From: an uncultured Bacteroidales bacterium
GTDB taxonomy: Bacteria; Bacteroidota; Bacteroidia; Bacteroidales; Paludibacteraceae
NCBI GenBank assembly: GCA_902800215.1
Contig: CADCDS010000019.1
Span: 1 to 64,000, forward strand
DNA: 64,000 nt
Reading direction: 5' to 3'
The notes beneath the pieces were generated by a model, which did no database searches, had not been told where the DNA came from, and saw nothing but the letters and a program-made list of their open reading frames with translations. Shown here piece after piece: positions 48,051 to 55,215 of this stretch. A program made the translations under genes and the position numbers. The stretch's first letter is position 1, and every line of letters starts with the position of its first letter.

Positions 48051-48200
48051 ATGAAAAAGATGTATAAAAAACCCATTACAGAAACAACCCCCATGGAGCC
48101 CGCTTTCACCATTTGCGGTTTAAGCGATGGTGGCAATATCAGCGATAAGGGGACGGGCTTAGAAGGCGATGCCCCAAAACGCAGAACCGAAGTGTTCTGA
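48051..48200 (+). CDS. small peptide, 49 aa
   Basis: ATG at 48051 opens MKKMYKKPITETTPMEPAFT, then CGLSDGGNISDKGTGLEGD and a basic end (APKRRTEVF). Short peptides with a Lys-rich start, KKP, a Gly/Ser/Asp middle and a KRR-x-x-x-F end recur in Bacteroidales genomes. It lies 37 bases after the giant protein and before a terminator, so it is the last gene of that operon. It has no signal peptide. Function is unknown; a modified or processed peptide is possible. Confidence 0.6.
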   Translation: MKKMYKKPITETTPMEPAFTICGLSDGGNISDKGTGLEGDAPKRRTEVF

Positions 48201-48240
48201 TCTCTCACCGCTAATGGCCCATGGCCAAAGGCGAAGGTAA

Positions 48241-48266
48241 AAAGTGCTCCACGTGAGCACTTTTTT
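48241..48266 (+). terminator. terminator of the surface-protein operon
   Basis: AAAGTGCTC pairs with GAGCACTTT around CACGT, followed by a run of T to 48266. Confidence 0.85.
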
Positions 48267-48319
48267 CGTGCAATAAATATGCTGTACTGAATAAAAAAGT
48301 ACATTTTTTGTTCAATATA

Positions 48320-48351
48320 TTTGCATAATTGGATAAAAAGTTGTAACTTTG
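48320..48351 (+). promoter_or_regulatory. promoter of the toxin-antitoxin pair
   Basis: TTTG at 48320-48323, exactly 20 bases, then TAACTTTG at 48344-48351, with AAAGAGGAGG before the start codon as ribosome-binding site. Confidence 0.85.
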
Positions 48352-48377
48352 CAGCGCATTTTAAAGAGGAGGTTATT

Positions 48378-48638
48378 ATGAACGCAGTACAATTAGATGC
48401 AGACATCCTTCGTAATCTCGGTATTATTGCAGAAGACGAAACCATGCTTGACAAAGTAGCCAAGTACCTCCGTCGTGTGGCTAAACAGATGACCGATGAC
48501 CCGACTCGCATGAGTAAAGAAGAGTACTTTGCTATGCTGGATCGTTCAGAGGCACAATATGCTAAAGGTGAATATACAATCCAACAACCCGGTGAGTCTG
48601 TTACGGATATGTTAAGAAGAAGTGGCTATGACGTATGA
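48378..48638 (+). CDS. antitoxin of a YoeB-type pair, 86 aa
   Basis: It starts MNAVQLDADILRNLGIIAED after a strong AGGAGG. It is acidic with a folded N-terminal half that would bind operator DNA and a flexible C-terminal half (GEYTIQQPGESVTDMLRRSG) that would wrap the toxin. It overlaps the toxin gene by 11 bases, the usual antitoxin-first order. The exact antitoxin family is not certain. Confidence 0.8.
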   Translation: MNAVQLDADILRNLGIIAEDETMLDKVAKYLRRVAKQMTDDPTRMSKEEYFAMLDRSEAQYAKGEYTIQQPGESVTDMLRRSGYDV

Positions 48639-48903
48639 GTTAGCATATACCGAGGAGGCAAAAAGTCATCTCGCGAAATTAGCAAAAGATGAACCGAAAG
48701 TCTTTCAAAAGGCTCTTCGTTTCCTGGAAGAATTAAAAGAGCATCCTAAGACCGGATTAGGTCATCCGGAGCCTCTAAAAGGCTCCCCGGAAGGTCGATG
48801 GAGTCGTGAGATCACGAAGAAACATAGACTTGTATATCGTATCCTGGAAACAGAAGTAATTGTTCTTGTCTTAGCTGCCTACGGGCACTATAACGATAAG
48901 TAA
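48628..48903 (+). CDS. YoeB/Txe-family mRNA interferase toxin, 91 aa
   Basis: The RelE-fold toxin has LAYTEEAKSHLAKLAKDEP, HPEPLKGSPEGRWSREI and KKHRLVYRI. The Glu, Arg and C-terminal His/Tyr (YGHYNDK) match the catalytic set of YoeB, which cuts mRNA on the ribosome. I prefer ATG at 48628 (MTYELAYT) to a GTG six bases earlier. A terminator follows at 48931. Confidence 0.9.
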   Translation: MTYELAYTEEAKSHLAKLAKDEPKVFQKALRFLEELKEHPKTGLGHPEPLKGSPEGRWSREITKKHRLVYRILETEVIVLVLAAYGHYNDK

Positions 48904-48930
48904 TTACTAAGTTATTCACAAACCAAAAAG

Positions 48931-48962
48931 CGGTAATCCGAAATGGATTGCCGTTTTTTTTA
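48931..48962 (+). terminator. terminator after the toxin gene
   Basis: CGGTAATCC pairs with GGATTGCCG around GAAAT, then eight T residues. Confidence 0.85.
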
Positions 48963-48997
48963 TGCCCGTTTCTCTAAAAAAATAGGGTGGGTCAAAA

Positions 48998-49096
48998 AAA
49001 AGGTACCTTTTTCTTGCACATGTCAAAAATTTGTTGTACCTTTGCAGCCGGCAAAGGTTTGGGCAAAAAAAATGGTCCAATAAAAGGTACCTTTTT
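48998..49096 (+). promoter_or_regulatory. promoter bracketed by two AAAAGGTACCTTTTT palindromes
   Basis: The 15-base near-palindrome AAAAGGTACCTTTTT occurs at 48998-49012 and again at 49082-49096. Between them, TTG (49014-49016), 20 bases and TACCTTTG (49037-49044) make a promoter. The second copy ends 13 bases before the ATG at 49110. This looks like a paired operator, perhaps for looping repression. Confidence 0.5.
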
Positions 49097-49109
49097 CCGA
49101 TACCACCCT

Positions 49110-49462
49110 ATGAGGCGTATAATATACATATTATTAACTGCTTGCACGCTCACCGCGTGCACGTGTGGATCGTCTTCGGCTTCTAAGGGAGACGCTCCCG
49201 TTCCGGATACCATTCCGTATTTCGCTAACTCATTGTATTATTGCAATGACTCCTTACTTTTCTAGATGCCCTGTGCATCACCGGTGCCGCCGCCTATTTC
49301 CATTTAAGCGACACCGCTGCCCTTGACACCCTCTCCATCGTCCCTCTCGATGAAGCCGCCATCATGCTCCTTCATGCCTCATCCCTCGGCTCCCCCGATG
49401 CCCGCCGCCTCATCCGCTATCTGTCCCAAGTAGGACTGTGGGATCACTCTATACCTGAATAA
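49110..49462 (+). pseudogene. small lipoprotein gene with a one-base frameshift
   Basis: MRRIIYILLTACTLTACTCG is a lipoprotein signal (lipobox LTAC). The frame stops at 49265 right after a short T-run (CTTTTCTAG). Adding one base there continues the protein as LDALCITGAAAYFHL to HSIPE at 49462, with Leu/Ala helices like TPR or Sel1 units (LLHASSLGSPDARRLI). A homopolymer deletion, real or technical, explains it. Family unknown. Confidence 0.6.
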
Positions 49463-49475
49463 AAATTGATACGAT

Positions 49476-50510
49476 ATGGCAAATAAAAATTTAGTTGCTG
49501 CTAGAGCAAATAAACAAGATGAGTTTTATACTCAACTGAACGATATCGAGAAAGAGTTAACGCATTATCGGGAATATTTCCGTGACAAGGTGGTTTTTTG
49601 TAACTGTGACGACCCTTATGAGAGTAATTTCTTTAAGTATTTTGCCCTCTATTTCAACGCGCTTGGTCTAAAGAAACTCATTGCGACTTGTTACGATGGT
49701 TCGCCTATCGCACAACAGGAGTTGCCTTTGTTCGCCGATGAATCTAACGAGCCCAAGAAAAAAGCCTATAAAGTAGAGATCTCGGAAGTGCCGGATATGG
49801 ACGGAAACGGAGCGACAGATTTGACTGACGTTAAATTGCTTTTAAAGAGTAGCGACCATAATGTAAAAGCCGAACTGAAGGGTAACGGCGATTTCCGCTC
49901 TCCTGAGTGTATTGAACTGCTGAAACAAGCGGACGTTGTTGTTACAAATCCACCATTCTCCCTATTTAGAGAATTTATTTCTGTAATGATGAAATATAAG
50001 AAACAATTTTTGGTAATAGGGAGCCAAAATAACATAACATATAAAGATATCTTTCAATATATGCGTGATAATGAATTATGGCTAGGATATAAAAGTGGAG
50101 ATATGTCATTTAGAGTTCCTGATTATTATGAGCCGCGCGAAACAAGATTTTGGGTAGATGGTGAAGGAAATAAATGGAGGAGTTTGGGTAATATATGTTG
50201 GTTTACAAATCTTGATATCCAAAAGCGTCACGAAGAATTAATTTTAGTAAAAAATTACTCTGAGGTAGAGTATCCTATGTATGATAATTGTGATGCTATA
50301 AATATTGCAAAAGTAAATGATATTCCATGCGATTACAAAGGAGCGATGGGTGTTCCAATTACATTCCTTGATAAATATAACCCAGACCAGTTTGAAATAT
50401 TAGGTTTAGATGATCATCATGTAGCTTGGAGAGGGAAAGGACCTGAATTGAATGGTAAAGTAATTTATAGGAGAATCATTATCCGTAACAAAAAAACACA
50501 AATAGTATGA
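49476..50510 (+). CDS. EcoRI-type adenine-specific DNA methylase, 344 aa
   Basis: The protein matches the EcoRI methylase family: a start DEFYTQLNDIEKELTHYREY, FCNCDDPYESNFFKYF, and the catalytic NPPF in VVTNPPFSLFREF, then FLVIGSQNNITYKDIF. It would methylate adenine in a specific site. The gene is AT-richer than its flanks, suggesting transfer. It overlaps the next gene by four bases, so the nuclease is made together with the methylase. Confidence 0.88.
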   Translation: MANKNLVAARANKQDEFYTQLNDIEKELTHYREYFRDKVVFCNCDDPYESNFFKYFALYFNALGLKKLIATCYDGSPIAQQELPLFADESNEPKKKAYKVEISEVPDMDGNGATDLTDVKLLLKSSDHNVKAELKGNGDFRSPECIELLKQADVVVTNPPFSLFREFISVMMKYKKQFLVIGSQNNITYKDIFQYMRDNELWLGYKSGDMSFRVPDYYEPRETRFWVDGEGNKWRSLGNICWFTNLDIQKRHEELILVKNYSEVEYPMYDNCDAINIAKVNDIPCDYKGAMGVPITFLDKYNPDQFEILGLDDHHVAWRGKGPELNGKVIYRRIIIRNKKTQIV

Positions 50511-51637
50511 AAATGAGTATTGTACCCATGGAGGTCACGGTGGCCGAATTGGTTGACAGCTTTAGAGATAGCGACGAAGAAGGCGTTGTAGGCTATCACG
50601 GCAAGTTGGATATCCGTCCAAAATATCAACGTGAGTTCGTCTATAAAGATAAGCAAGAGAAAGCCGTTATAGACACCATTTCCAAAAATTACCCACTTAA
50701 CGTAATGTATTGGGTCGAAAGAGAAGATGGTACCTATGAGGTGATGGATGGCCAGCAACGTACGCTATCTATATGTCGTTATTTTTGGGGCGCTTTCTCT
50801 ATCAATTGGAAAGGTAACTTATGGAGTTACCATAATCTTCCTGATGCAGAACGTGAACAATTTTTGAACTATAAGTTGCAAGTTTATGTTTGCAAGGACG
50901 GTACGGATGTTGAGAAATTAGAGTGGTTTAAAGTCATTAATACTGCTGGTGTTGTGCTGACGAACCAGGAGATCAACAATGCCATCTATGCCGGTACGTG
51001 GGTGACGGATGCCAAAAGATATTTTTCTCGTAAAAAATGTGCCGCTGAACGTATCAGTGACGGTTATATCAAGAAAGAATGGATTCGCCAAGAAGGTTTG
51101 GAGATGGCGATTGAATGGGTGGCGAAAAGGGATGGAATATCGCTGGAGAAATATATGAGTGATCATCAGCACGACACCGACTGCAGTGACCTTTGGATGT
51201 ATTTCAATACCGTCCTCAATTGGGCAAAGATGAAATTTACCGGCAAGCACGCCGACCTTTATAAGGCCACTAATTGGGGAGAAATGTACCGCCTGCACAA
51301 GGATGATGAGATTGATGCCAAGAAACTCGAGGTTTGGATCTCCGAACTCCTCAAAGATGGAGAAATCACTAACAAGAAAGGTATCCTCTGGTATGTCCTC
51401 GACAATAACGAACAGCACCTTGGCTTGCGTGCTTTCGATGAAAAAACCGCTCTTGAGGTTTATGAGGAACAAGGACATAAATGCGTAGGTGTTAACTGCC
51501 CCGAGCATGGTCGCGAATTGGAGTTCCGCGAAATGGAAGCCGACCACATTGTGCCTTGGTCTAAGGGAGGACAAACAGTTAAAGAGAATTGCCAAATGCT
51601 CTGCCGGCATTGTAACCGCACCAAGAGCAACAAATAA
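50507..51637 (+). CDS. DUF262-HNH nuclease, 376 aa, probable restriction partner
   Basis: An N-terminal DUF262 (ParB/GmrS-like) domain shows KYQREFVYKDKQEKAVIDTI and EVMDGQQRTLSI, the loop that binds nucleotide in this fold. The C-terminus is an HNH nuclease: EADHIVPWSKGG, then ENCQMLCRHCNRTKSN. Coupling to an adenine methylase suggests a restriction-modification system in which this protein cuts unmodified DNA. Alternatively it may cut modified phage DNA, as GmrSD relatives do, with the methylase protecting. The two readings cannot be separated here. Confidence 0.8.
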   Translation: MKMSIVPMEVTVAELVDSFRDSDEEGVVGYHGKLDIRPKYQREFVYKDKQEKAVIDTISKNYPLNVMYWVEREDGTYEVMDGQQRTLSICRYFWGAFSINWKGNLWSYHNLPDAEREQFLNYKLQVYVCKDGTDVEKLEWFKVINTAGVVLTNQEINNAIYAGTWVTDAKRYFSRKKCAAERISDGYIKKEWIRQEGLEMAIEWVAKRDGISLEKYMSDHQHDTDCSDLWMYFNTVLNWAKMKFTGKHADLYKATNWGEMYRLHKDDEIDAKKLEVWISELLKDGEITNKKGILWYVLDNNEQHLGLRAFDEKTALEVYEEQGHKCVGVNCPEHGRELEFREMEADHIVPWSKGGQTVKENCQMLCRHCNRTKSNK

Positions 51638-51685
51638 AAGACATAAGACATATTTCTGCGTGAGCAGAGCACATCGCAAACGATA

Positions 51686-51829
51686 AGATTAAGCGGGAAC
51701 TTAAGAACACTATCGTGAAACGATGCCTTTGGCGTAGTACCTACTACGGCACGGGTGGACGTTTCTATAAATGGTGTTCAAGAATCCCGCTTAATCTCAT
51801 TTATAGCAACCAAGCCCGTGCTTTTATTT
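51686..51829 (+). ncRNA. structured RNA element with two exclusive folds
   Basis: Fold A: 51686-51710 pairs with 51774-51797 (arms AGATTAAGCGGGA and TCCCGCTTAATCT plus GAACAC/GTGTTC), enclosing three small hairpins (ATCGT-GAA-ACGAT, GCC-TTT-GGC, CGTAGTA-CC-TACTACG). Fold B: CTATAAATG (51765-51773) pairs with CATTTATAG (51798-51806) and GCACGGG (51749-51755) with CCCGTGC (51815-51821), followed by TTTTATTT, as in a terminator. The right arm of fold A is the loop of fold B, so both could form only as a pseudoknot, or one excludes the other. It lies between the nuclease gene and the 127-aa gene. An attenuator, a small RNA or an RNA-guided element remnant are open. No reverse transcriptase is nearby. 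Confidence 0.55.
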
Positions 51830-51849
51830 GAAACCAAATCATTACTCAT

Positions 51850-52233
51850 ATGCAACAAATCATTAAAATTGAACAGCCGACTATCGGCCAAAATTTCGGG
51901 TCTGTAACCATCAACAATTACTATCCTCAACCCGTTGCAGACCCTAAACCCGAGGATAATAGTTCTCACTCCCCTTCGGCAATTCCGCCCGACTTCTTCT
52001 GCATCACACCCCGCTTCTCCGAAGAGAACATCCGGGAACGCTTAGCCGCTGAACTCGATCAAGCTTCTTCCAAAATCGACTACTGCCGTGCCCTGTACCG
52101 CTTGCAGCACATCGGTTGCATCAACATCAACCAGTACGCCTCCGACGCGCAACGCGCCATTAAAATGAATCGTTATCAGTCCAAATTTAACCTTTCTCCG
52201 GACGATTTTTGCCGCGCAAGACTGAATAAGTAA
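51850..52233 (+). CDS. hypothetical accessory protein, 127 aa
   Basis: The start MQQIIKIEQPTIGQNFGSVT with the following INNYYPQP is a beta-strand-like region rich in Asn and Ile seen in mobile-element proteins. A Pro/Ser linker follows, and then a helical C-terminal domain (ENIRERLAAELDQASSKIDY, NKFNLSPDDF-like end). No family is recognised. It follows the structured element at 51686, which may control it. Confidence 0.5.
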   Translation: MQQIIKIEQPTIGQNFGSVTINNYYPQPVADPKPEDNSSHSPSAIPPDFFCITPRFSEENIRERLAAELDQASSKIDYCRALYRLQHIGCININQYASDAQRAIKMNRYQSKFNLSPDDFCRARLNK

Positions 52234-52307
52234 CGCGGAAAATCTGCGGACTCTGCGGAGCATTTGCGGAGAATCTGCGGAAATTCTGCGGAATATGCGG
52301 AGAATCT
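52234..52307. repeat. tandem TGCGGA repeats (11- and 9-bp spacing)
   Basis: TGCGGA starts at 52245, 52254, 52265, 52276, 52287 and 52296, with a CGCGGA at 52234 and a partial unit at 52307. Steps are 9 or 11 bases. It lies between the stop of the 127-aa gene and its terminator. Confidence 0.7.
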
Positions 52308-52334
52308 GCACCCCTCTTCCGGGGTGCTTTTTTT
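52308..52334 (+). terminator. terminator after the 127-aa gene
   Basis: GCACCCC pairs with GGGGTGC around TCTTCC, followed by seven T residues. Confidence 0.85.
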
Positions 52335-52339
52335 ATGCC

Positions 52340-52347
52340 TACCTTTG
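52340..52347 (+). promoter_or_regulatory. -7 box after the terminator
   Basis: TACCTTTG begins the 19-base string CTACCTTTGCACCGGATTT, which recurs exactly at 55181. It lies 52 bases before the HNH-like gene. No clear -33 element is seen. Confidence 0.5.
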
Positions 52348-52398
52348 CACCGGATTTGAGTTGTAGCAACGTCGCTGCACGTAAAGATCCGATGTATT

Positions 52399-53001
52399 AT
52401 GGTTAAACAAAAGATCACGCCGCTAAAAAAATCAGTGCGGCAAACACACCTCTCGCGCCTTTATTTCTTATCGAGAGGCTGTAAACAAGTACTGCCCGAA
52501 CTAATCGACGGAAAAGTACTATGGGCTAATCCCGAAGAAGGCTACTTCATGAGCGCCTACGGAAGCAAAATTACACTGCATTACAACCCTGCAAAACGGC
52601 GTAGAAACGTCAAAGGAAAAACACGAACTCGCGGGCGAATACATCCGGGTCTGCGTAGTTACGGCGCAAAACAAGCACACCGTATTATGTTCGCTACCTT
52701 CGCTGACGAACCCTGTCCTATCTTCTTCGATTCCAAAGGAAACCCCTACAAGGGCATCGTGCATCATGTCATCGAGGACCCTTACGACATCCGCATGGAT
52801 AACCTTATGGGCTGGCTCACCTACAAACAACATGCCGTAGCCGACAAAAGACGTCGTGCACTCGAAGCCGTTCTGCCGAATATGTATTGTGTCCCAACCG
52901 CTTATCTCAAACTTCTACAAGATCCTCGACGGACCGATGAATTAAAATTTAATATGATACTCAATAATCTCCATGCGACCTATGCAAAAGACAATCTGTG
53001 A
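52399..53001 (+). CDS. HNH-like protein, 200 aa
   Basis: A degenerate HNH layout, KGIVHHVIEDPYDIRMDNLM then GWLTYKQHAV, parallels the HNH protein at 517-1092 (HH, then D-x-x-xDNL, then a later His). The first part is basic (RRRNVKGKTRTRGRIH). It may be a nuclease or a DNA-binding relative. It is part of a run of small accessory genes. Confidence 0.55.
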   Translation: MVKQKITPLKKSVRQTHLSRLYFLSRGCKQVLPELIDGKVLWANPEEGYFMSAYGSKITLHYNPAKRRRNVKGKTRTRGRIHPGLRSYGAKQAHRIMFATFADEPCPIFFDSKGNPYKGIVHHVIEDPYDIRMDNLMGWLTYKQHAVADKRRRALEAVLPNMYCVPTAYLKLLQDPRRTDELKFNMILNNLHATYAKDNL

Positions 53002-53146
53002 GCTCTTCAATGAACTCAATCCCTACGAAAAGGCTACCTTTATCGATGCACGTCTCGAATGGGCAACCAACGGTGCACTCTGCGGAGAAATAACGATTCG
53101 GCTCTGCCACCCTTCCGAAGAAAGAGATGATAGTAATAATTATTAA
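52982..53146 (+). CDS. small protein, 54 aa
   Basis: From ATG at 52982 the frame reads MQKTICELFNELNPYEKATF and ends in a charged tail at TAA 53144-53146. An ATG nine bases earlier is also possible. It overlaps the end of the HNH-like gene. It is acidic and helical with no known family. Confidence 0.4.
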   Translation: MQKTICELFNELNPYEKATFIDARLEWATNGALCGEITIRLCHPSEERDDSNNY

Positions 53147-53158
53147 TTCCTAAATGTT

Positions 53159-53563
53159 ATGCCAAACGATATCAACAAACTGCGCCGCATCATGCGGCAA
53201 GCCAATATGCTGGCGAATCAAAGTCCCGCCAACGGTAATCGCTCCTACGCCCTACGTGTAGCGCACAAAATAGAAGACATCCGTAATGATCTTCGAAACG
53301 GCTATGTCCACTTCTCGTACGTCAAAGCGGACGGATCTATCCGTGTCGCCCTCGGTACACTCTCGCCTCATCTCATCCCTGCCGATAAGATGCCCAAATC
53401 GCACGACGCCATGCCTTCACGCGAACGTCTCGGTATCATCAACTACTACGACCTCAACATAGACGATTGGCGCTGTTTCTATTTCTTTGCCCTCGTCGAG
53501 GATGGCTATCATGCTGTACCCCTTCGGGATACCGCTATTCCGGGAGAACGGGATGCCGGTTAA
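53159..53563 (+). CDS. DUF2693-like SH3-fold protein, 134 aa
   Basis: The core VHFSYVKADGSIRVALGTLS followed by INYYDLNIDDWRCF matches a small family common in Bacteroidales mobile elements (beta-barrel, often called SH3-fold). The C-terminal PLRDTAIPGERDAG is encoded by an octamer array (53523-53562), so that end may be a recent addition. Function unknown. Confidence 0.65.
   Translation: MPNDINKLRRIMRQANMLANQSPANGNRSYALRVAHKIEDIRNDLRNGYVHFSYVKADGSIRVALGTLSPHLIPADKMPKSHDAMPSRERLGIINYYDLNIDDWRCFYFFALVEDGYHAVPLRDTAIPGERDAG
53523..53562. repeat. 8-bp-period array (CGGTATCC family), intragenic
   Basis: Octamers TTCGGGAT, ACCGCTAT, TCCGGGAG, AACGGGAT, GCCGGTTA are the reverse complement of the family at 450 and 21909. 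It forms the last codons and stop of the DUF2693-like gene. Confidence 0.75.
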
Positions 53564-53657
53564 AAGAGAAAGAAGCAAAGAGAAAACCATTCGGATAGAA
53601 TGCTTTTAATCTCTTAAAAAAATAATTTATTTATATAAATTTAAAAAAAGCACTCTT

Positions 53658-54038
53658 ATGGAAAGCATCGATGATGTGATACAGAAAAAAACGAGCAAGT
53701 CCTTGCTGAAATTCATGAAGCTCGTAGATCCGCAATGTCGTTTCGGATTCACGGCGGAGTTGATAGAAGCATGGAACGCGCTTAGTCTGACGGACCAACA
53801 AAAGCTCTACCTCTATCTCCTCTATCGCAAATGGCGAGGCATTGACATCTACGGTGAACCCTATTATATCATTCGGAACTGTCATCCTGTGCCATTCAAT
53901 TGGAATCAGCATTCTTTTGGAAAGACGCTTATTGCCCAGAAAAAAGCCATCATCGCCAAGTATAACGGTTCTTTCGGCACCTACACCCGCGATGAAGCTA
54001 AACTCTATGAGATGACAGAAAAAAGTTGGTTCAACTAA
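53658..54038 (+). CDS. hypothetical protein, 126 aa
   Basis: Helical protein with aromatic-rich stretches (LYLYLLYRKWRGIDIYGEPY, NWNQHSFGKTLI) and no signal peptide. The family is not recognised. Its position suggests cargo of the accessory island. AAAAAAAGCACTCTT precedes the start; no clear ribosome-binding site is needed in this phylum. Confidence 0.5.
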   Translation: MESIDDVIQKKTSKSLLKFMKLVDPQCRFGFTAELIEAWNALSLTDQQKLYLYLLYRKWRGIDIYGEPYYIIRNCHPVPFNWNQHSFGKTLIAQKKAIIAKYNGSFGTYTRDEAKLYEMTEKSWFN

Positions 54039-54053
54039 AACGTTGTTTATTAG

Positions 54054-54070
54054 GTCGGATAGTATCCGAC
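54054..54070. promoter_or_regulatory. 17-bp palindrome GTCGGAT-AGT-ATCCGAC
   Basis: Second copy of the palindrome at 410-426, 32 bases before the start at 54103. Leader sequences between palindrome and start are also similar (AT-rich, ending ATTATGG). Confidence 0.5.
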
Positions 54071-54102
54071 ATCATTTTTAACCCTCAAAATTTTTAAACA
54101 TT

Positions 54103-54450
54103 ATGGCAAATGTAGAATTTCCGGATTATATGAAAGGTGTATCCGGCACCCTTAAAACTATCACGTATAGTGATGGAACCAAACGTAAAGTAATCGTTAC
54201 TTGCTCCAAATCCGGCAAGCAGAGAATGTATATTCGCGACTACAAACCGCGTACCGCTAAGGTTACTGAAAAAGAAAAAAAGCAGAGGAACCTATTCGCT
54301 GCTGCGGCATCGTTCTACCGCGATCTTTCCGAAGAGCAGAAGGCATATTATCAAGAACAATGGAAGATGCACAAATACTTCTTCGGCGGCAAGAAATATG
54401 GCACGCTCCGTGGATATGTTATTGCGTCATATATTAGGAGTAACTCCTAA
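54103..54450 (+). CDS. hypothetical accessory protein, 115 aa
   Basis: A basic N-terminal half ends in QRMYIRDYKPRTAKVTEKEK, then helices and KKYGTLRGYVIAS follow. The arrangement (MY-I/V-R, charged linker, F-x-x-A-A helix, K-x-L/T-x-Y) matches the 128-aa protein at 56016, so the two are probably distant relatives. The family is unknown; DNA binding is possible. Confidence 0.5.
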   Translation: MANVEFPDYMKGVSGTLKTITYSDGTKRKVIVTCSKSGKQRMYIRDYKPRTAKVTEKEKKQRNLFAAAASFYRDLSEEQKAYYQEQWKMHKYFFGGKKYGTLRGYVIASYIRSNS

Positions 54451-54506
54451 TTATGTCCTAATTAAGTTATGGTTATTACCTATTCCCGATTTAAATTTAA
54501 TCTATT

Positions 54507-54866
54507 ATGGAAATAATCTTATCAAAACTATGCGAGTCCATTACCGGCTCTCTCGGTCAAGGTTTCGGCTTTCACATCCAAAAACGTTCAGATTCCGATG
54601 GGACGATACGCTTTTGGGGCGTTCGTAAATCCAAAGGCACTATCCCTCCGGATGGACACCTCCGTTTCATATTCACCTGTGCTACTCTCGCGCAAAATAA
54701 GCTACACATCTCAGATGTCCGTGTGAGCCGCGATGAGATGATGGATGCCCTCTGGAAAGCCGGAATATGGCACGTTGCAGATTATATCGCCGCCAACAAA
54801 AATGAATTTCCTGCCTTCTTTAGTGCGGAAGATGTTATCAATCTTAAAACCACATACAGATTATGA
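54507..54866 (+). CDS. hypothetical protein, 119 aa
   Basis: A mixed alpha/beta protein (GFHIQKRSDSDGTIRFWGVR, then a helical C-terminal part). No known motif. Its last four bases overlap the next start (ATGA), so the two are coupled. Confidence 0.5.
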   Translation: MEIILSKLCESITGSLGQGFGFHIQKRSDSDGTIRFWGVRKSKGTIPPDGHLRFIFTCATLAQNKLHISDVRVSRDEMMDALWKAGIWHVADYIAANKNEFPAFFSAEDVINLKTTYRL

Positions 54867-55108
54867 ACGAACATAAGAAAGTAACGATCTCTGCGCTCAA
54901 GGAAGTGCTCATGCTGCACACAAATCATGACGTGGTGCGAAACGAGGAAGATTATGATACCCTTTGGTACGGCTTTCGTAAGTACTGCAAAAGACACCCG
55001 GGTATCATATCGCATGTGACCCTCAGGGACATTGAGGATAGAGGATGGATGTCTGTCGAACAGGCGCAAACATTCTGCGAGTATGCCGGAATAAGGTGCC
55101 CGAAATAG
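54863..55108 (+). CDS. hypothetical small protein, 81 aa
   Basis: Helical, charged, with VTISALKEVLML and a Cys near the end. Not recognised. It is coupled to the 119-aa gene and followed by a terminator at 55144. Confidence 0.45.
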   Translation: MNEHKKVTISALKEVLMLHTNHDVVRNEEDYDTLWYGFRKYCKRHPGIISHVTLRDIEDRGWMSVEQAQTFCEYAGIRCPK

Positions 55109-55143
55109 CGTTTTTGTAAACCTTTTCGAAAACCTTTACAATT

Positions 55144-55177
55144 CGGAACCCCTAAAATTTGGAGGTTCCGTTTTTTT
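55144..55177 (+). terminator. terminator before the lysis-like cassette
   Basis: CGGAACC pairs with GGTTCCG around an AT-rich loop, followed by seven T residues. Confidence 0.85.
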
Positions 55178-55189
55178 GTACTACCTTTG
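55158..55189 (+). promoter_or_regulatory. promoter of the lysis-like cassette, overlapping the terminator
   Basis: TTTG at 55158-55161, exactly 20 bases, then TACCTTTG at 55182-55189. The -33 element lies in the loop of the upstream terminator. The -7 string matches 52339-52357 over 19 bases. Confidence 0.7.
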
Positions 55190-55215
55190 CACCGGATTTC
55201 AAAATCAACCGAAAA

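Noticed and set aside
48029-48511. A 160-codon minus-strand frame
   Set aside because: It is antisense to the 49-aa peptide, a terminator and the antitoxin gene.
51686-51829. Retron non-coding RNA
   Set aside because: The inverted arms resemble retron a1/a2, but no reverse transcriptase is nearby and the distal arm lies in a terminator loop.
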